From contig NZ_JANLNY010000023.1 of the NCBI RefSeq assembly GCF_025465995.1, forward strand, positions 186,001-250,000: a DNA stretch of 64,000 bases, in the 5' to 3' direction. The position numbers were made by a program, and so were the translations under genes. The first letter of the stretch is position 1; each line of letters opens with the position of its first letter. Source of the stretch: Pseudomonas sp. 5P_3.1_Bac2. GTDB lineage: Bacteria; Pseudomonadota; Gammaproteobacteria; Pseudomonadales; Pseudomonadaceae. Under the pieces are notes generated by a model, which saw only the letters and a program-made list of their open reading frames with translations, made no database searches and had not been told where the DNA came from. Of this stretch, positions 58,804-64,000 are shown in pieces.

Positions 58804-61358
58804 GACTTAGCCTTACGCTTACGCGGCGCCGCTGCTGGGGCCGCCGGAGCACTGCTGCCCTTGCGATGACCACTGGCCTTGCCACTTTTGCTCGGTTTGC
58901 CGGCAGCCGATTTCGACCCACCTGCAGCCTTGCCTTTGGATTCACTGAGCAGCGACTTTTTCAGCGCGCGACTTTTCTCTACATCGGTATTGCCGACTTC
59001 GCCGCGCTTGCTGCGCCGCTCGGCCCGGTCAGCCGCCGACTCAAAACCGCCACGCCGAGTGCCGCCAGTGCTTTTTTGCTCGGCCTGAGACGGCTGAAAC
59101 TTACTTTCTGCCAACTCGAAGTCGATCTTGCGCTCATCCAGATCGACGCGCATGACCTTAACGTCGACGCTGTCACCCAGGCGGAAGCTGCGGCCACTGC
59201 GCTCACCGGCCAAGCGGTGATGCACAGGGTCAAAGTGATAGTAATCACCCGGCAGCGCCGTCACATGGACCAAGCCCTCGACATAAATGTCTTTGAGCTC
59301 AACAAACAGGCCAAAACCCGTCACCGCCGTGATCACGCCTGGGAAGGTCTCGCCCACGCGATCCTTCATAAACTCGCACTTAAGCCAGCTCACCACATCA
59401 CGGGTAGCTTCATCGGCGCGCCGCTCAGACATCGAGCACTGCTCGCCCAGCTGCTCAAGCGCCGCGTGATCGTATGGATAAATCCGCGCACGCGGCATGA
59501 TGCTGGCGTCAGCGCGACGCACATGCGGAGTATCGGCCTTGGAGCGAATCACGCTGCGAATCGCGCGATGGATCAGCAGATCCGGATAACGCCGGATCGG
59601 CGAGGTGAAGTGGGCATAGGCGTCGTAGTTCAGACCAAAGTGGCCTTCGTTATCGGCGCTGTACACCGCCTGGCTCAGGGAGCGCAGCATCACCGTTTGG
59701 ATCAAGTGATAGTCCGCACGCTCACGGATACTTTCCAGCAGCTGCTGGTAATCCTTCGGCGTCGGGCCCTCTTTAGCTTTGCCACGATGCAGCGACAAGC
59801 CCAACTCACCGAGGAAGGCCTTGAGCTTCTCCACTCGCTCCGGCGGCGGACCGTCGTGCACACGGTACAGCGCCGGGATCTCGTGCTTCTGCATAAAGGC
59901 GGCAGTGGCGACGTTAGCAGCCAGCATGCACTCCTCGATCAGCTTGTGCGCATCGTTACGCTGGGTCGGGCAGATCTCAGCGATTTTGCGCCCAGCGCCG
60001 AAGATGATTCGGGTTTCCTGGGTTTCGAAATCAATCGCGCCACGCTCATGGCGCGCCGCCAGCAACACCTGATACAGCGAATAGAGCTGCTTAAGGTGCG
60101 GCAATACCTCTTGGTATTCGCTGCGCAGGGCCTTGCCTTCGCTGCTCTTCGGCTGCTCCAGCATGGCACTGACCTTGTTGTAGGTCAGACGCGCATGGGA
60201 GTGAATCACCGCCTCGTAGAACTGGTAGTCGGTCATCTTGCCGGTTTTCGAGATACTGATCTCGCAGACCATGGCCAAGCGGTCGACGTGCGGGTTCAGC
60301 GAACAGAGGCCGTTGGACAGCTCTTCCGGCAGCATCGGAATGACCCGCTCCGGGAAATACACCGAGTTGCCACGCACCTGCGCCTCAGCATCCAGCGCCG
60401 AACCGACCTTGACGTAGTGCGACACGTCGGCGATGGCCACATAGAGCTTCCAGCCACCGGAGAACAGACGCCAGTTGCTGCCACTCTTCTCGCAGTACAC
60501 GGCGTCGTCGAAGTCACGGGCGTCCTCACCGTCGATAGTGACAAACGGCAGATGGCGCAAATCGACGCGCTTCTCTTTGTCCTTCTCTTCGACTTCCGGC
60601 TTGAGCTTGCGGGCTTCTTTAATAACCGCTTCGGGCCATACATGGGGAATGTCGTAGCTGCGTAGCGCCACGTCGATTTCCATGCCCGGCGCCATATAGT
60701 TGCCGACCACCTCAAGCACATCGCCCTGGGGCTGGAAGCGTGGCGTTGGCCAGTGGGTGATCTTCACCTGAACAAACTGCCCCTGTTTGGCGCCGGCATT
60801 ACGCCCGGGAGTGACCAGCACTTCTTGCTGGATCTTGGGGTTGTCGGCTACGACAAAGCCCACACCACTTTCTTCAAAGTAGCGCCCCACAATGGTTTCG
60901 TGGGCGCGGGAGACCACTTCAACGATCACGCCTTCACGCCGCCCGCGACGATCCAGGCCCGAGACCCGCGCCAAAGCGCGGTCGCCATCGAAGACCAGGC
61001 GCATCTGCCCCGGGCTTAGAAAGAGGTCGTCACTGCCGTCATCAGGGACCAAGAAGCCGAAGCCGTCGCGGTGACCGCTGATACGGCCCAGAATCAGATC
61101 CAGTTTATCCACCGGAGCGTAGGTGCCGCGGCGGGTATAGATCAGTTGCGCATCGCGCTCCATGGCGCGCAGTCGACGACGCAGCGCCTCCAACTGATCC
61201 TCAGTGCTCAAGCCGAACTCATCTGCCAGCTCTTCACGGCTCGCAGGCGAGCCTCGATCGGACAGGTGCTGCAGAATCAGCTCACGACTTGGAATGGGGT
61301 TTTCATACTTTTCCGCTTCACGAGCGGCCTCGGGATCGAGGGATTGCCAATCGGCCAT
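58800..61358 (-). CDS. rnr: Ribonuclease R
   Basis: An 852-residue 3'-5' exoribonuclease: N-terminal helix-turn-helix, cold-shock domains (DKLDLILGRISGHRDGFGFLVPDDG), RNB catalytic domain with FVTIDGEDARDFDDAVY and SSVYFPERVIPMLPEELSN-type motifs, S1 domain (FPGVITAVTGFGLFVEL), and a Lys/Ser/Ala-rich basic tail. It degrades structured RNA. It leads the rnr-rlmB operon, divergent from the tRNA-Leu genes. Confidence 0.97.
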   Translation of the reverse strand: MADWQSLDPEAAREAEKYENPIPSRELILQHLSDRGSPASREELADEFGLSTEDQLEALRRRLRAMERDAQLIYTRRGTYAPVDKLDLILGRISGHRDGFGFLVPDDGSDDLFLSPGQMRLVFDGDRALARVSGLDRRGRREGVIVEVVSRAHETIVGRYFEESGVGFVVADNPKIQQEVLVTPGRNAGAKQGQFVQVKITHWPTPRFQPQGDVLEVVGNYMAPGMEIDVALRSYDIPHVWPEAVIKEARKLKPEVEEKDKEKRVDLRHLPFVTIDGEDARDFDDAVYCEKSGSNWRLFSGGWKLYVAIADVSHYVKVGSALDAEAQVRGNSVYFPERVIPMLPEELSNGLCSLNPHVDRLAMVCEISISKTGKMTDYQFYEAVIHSHARLTYNKVSAMLEQPKSSEGKALRSEYQEVLPHLKQLYSLYQVLLAARHERGAIDFETQETRIIFGAGRKIAEICPTQRNDAHKLIEECMLAANVATAAFMQKHEIPALYRVHDGPPPERVEKLKAFLGELGLSLHRGKAKEGPTPKDYQQLLESIRERADYHLIQTVMLRSLSQAVYSADNEGHFGLNYDAYAHFTSPIRRYPDLLIHRAIRSVIRSKADTPHVRRADASIMPRARIYPYDHAALEQLGEQCSMSERRADEATRDVVSWLKCEFMKDRVGETFPGVITAVTGFGLFVELKDIYVEGLVHVTALPGDYYHFDPVHHRLAGERSGRSFRLGDSVDVKVMRVDLDERKIDFELAESKFQPSQAEQKSTGGTRRGGFESAADRAERRSKRGEVGNTDVEKSRALKKSLLSESKGKAAGGSKSAAGKPSKSGKASGHRKGSSAPAAPAAAPRKRKAKS

Positions 61359-61467
61359 TAGGGGGTGTTCGCCTGTTTTATAAGGAGTCGGTTTGCCATG
61401 TGTCTATTGAAGCGCGAAAAGCCTTCTAGGTCAGCTCTAAGCGCGAATAATTTTTCTACATCAGGGG

Positions 61468-61496
61468 TTTACAAGACCAAAGGGCAAACGTATAGT
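61468..61496 (+). promoter_or_regulatory. Sigma-70 promoter of the tRNA-Leu pair
   Basis: TTTACA (61468-61473), 17-bp spacer, TATAGT (61491-61496), then a TTCGCGCCC discriminator. The G+C-rich discriminator is typical of stable-RNA promoters under stringent control. The start is predicted near 61503. Confidence 0.72.
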
Positions 61497-61559
61497 TCGC
61501 GCCCACAGCGTCAGACAGACGTTGTAACACGGAATAGATGAGTAATCATCGGTTTCAGT

Positions 61560-61646
61560 GCCCAGGTGGCGGAATTGGTAGACGCGCTGGTTTCAGGTAT
61601 CAGTGACCGCAAGGTCGTGGAAGTTCGAGTCTTCTCCTGGGCACCA
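61560..61646 (+). tRNA. tRNA-Leu (anticodon CAG), copy 1
   Basis: An 87-base class II tRNA with encoded CCA. The acceptor arms GCCCAGG and CCTGGGC pair; the anticodon CAG is at 61594-61596; the long variable arm is GACC-GCAA-GGTC. T-loop TTCGAGT. It decodes CTG. Confidence 0.96.
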
Positions 61647-61724
61647 TATTCAACGAAACGATCCAGGTCGGTTCGTCGTTTAAAACGGACGCAAAACTCC
61701 GGTCGGTAACGACAAAGCTTGCAT

Positions 61725-61811
61725 GCCCAGGTGGCGGAATTGGTAGACGCGCTGGTTTCAGGTATCAGTGATCGCAAGATCGTGGAAGTTCGAGTCTTCT
61801 CCTGGGCACCA
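61725..61811 (+). tRNA. tRNA-Leu (anticodon CAG), copy 2
   Basis: An 87-base duplicate of the upstream tRNA with anticodon CAG at 61759-61761. It differs at two positions only, which form a compensatory pair in the variable arm (GATC-GCAA-GATC). A terminator follows immediately. Confidence 0.96.
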
Positions 61812-61818
61812 ATTTCAT

Positions 61819-61847
61819 AAAAAACCGAGCTTAGGCTCGGTTTTTTA
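61819..61847 (+). terminator. Terminator of the tRNA-Leu pair
   Basis: AAAAAACCGAGC, loop TTAG, GCTCGGTTTTTT: a perfect stem with a run of six T, eight bases after the second tRNA. Confidence 0.92.
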
Positions 61848-61904
61848 TTGCCTGCGATTTATGTCGCACAGCCTCCCCCGCTTTAACCCCTTAACGGGCA
61901 GCCA

Positions 61905-61931
61905 TAAAAAAGGGCCACCCGCAGGTGACCC
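61905..61931 (-). terminator. Terminator of purA
   Basis: On the minus strand GGGTCACC pairs with GGTGGCCC around a short loop, followed by TTTTTTATGG. It lies about 20 bp after the purA stop. Confidence 0.88.
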
Positions 61932-61951
61932 TCTTGTCTTGCTGACTAGCC

Positions 61952-64000
<2,049 letters not shown>

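Noticed and set aside
58866..60665. 600-residue open frame antisense to rnr
   Set aside because: RNase R on the other strand is unambiguous; the antisense protein shows no recognisable domain.

Overview
The window is a chromosomal segment of a Pseudomonas-type gammaproteobacterium. From my knowledge of P. aeruginosa PAO1, gene content and order follow PA4839-PA4872 (speA ... gcbA, ctpL, dsbD, aroQ, accB, accC, prmA, dusB, fis, purH, purD, retS, urt, ure, oxaloacetate decarboxylase), and then a second collinear block, PA4928-PA4939 (ygiQ, alr, dnaB, rplI, rpsR, rpsF, rlmB, rnr, tRNA-Leu, purA, hisZ). No phage, transposase, plasmid or CRISPR feature is visible. It reads as core genome with small lineage-specific insertions.

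Layout. 1-9.3 kb: metalloprotease ypfJ, a RIO kinase, a divergent LysR/NAD(P)-reductase pair, DUF2218, an Ada-type repair regulator, speA, a Sui1 protein, a Nudix hydrolase and DUF2333. 9.6-13.3 kb: signalling (GcbA-like diguanylate cyclase, CtpL-like chemoreceptor). 13.4-24.8 kb: DsbD, AroQ, biotin carboxylase subunits, PrmA, a zinc-ribbon membrane protein, DusB-Fis and purine genes purH/purD. 25-27.7 kb: hybrid sensor RetS. 29-39.7 kb: a nitrogen-scavenging block, the urea ABC transporter urtABCDE followed by ureD-ureA-two acetyltransferases-ureB-ureC, with sigma-54-like promoters. The nickel-insertion genes ureEFG are absent here. 39.7-48.6 kb: mixed membrane proteins, an esterase, a zinc finger, a PEP-mutase-superfamily decarboxylase, an orphan periplasmic binding protein and a YegD-type Hsp70. 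48.6-64 kb: YgiQ, a manganese-riboswitch-controlled mntP operon, a divergent Alr, DnaB, the S6/S18/L9 operon, RlmB/RNase R, two tRNA-Leu(CAG), PurA and a HisZ cut by the window end.

The most unusual points are: (1) the alr gene is open along its whole length but encodes a protein lacking several alanine-racemase active-site residues; (2) a 142-bp tandem array (three and a half copies) with competing hairpins separates urtD from urtE; (3) an eight-unit 12-bp array begins inside the last codons of prmA and keeps a palindrome at six consecutive junctions although the bases change; (4) a yybP-ykoY manganese riboswitch controls a two-gene operon pairing mntP with a membrane-anchored beta-propeller protein of unknown role; (5) the first receiver of the GcbA-like protein has Glu in place of the phospho-acceptor Asp.
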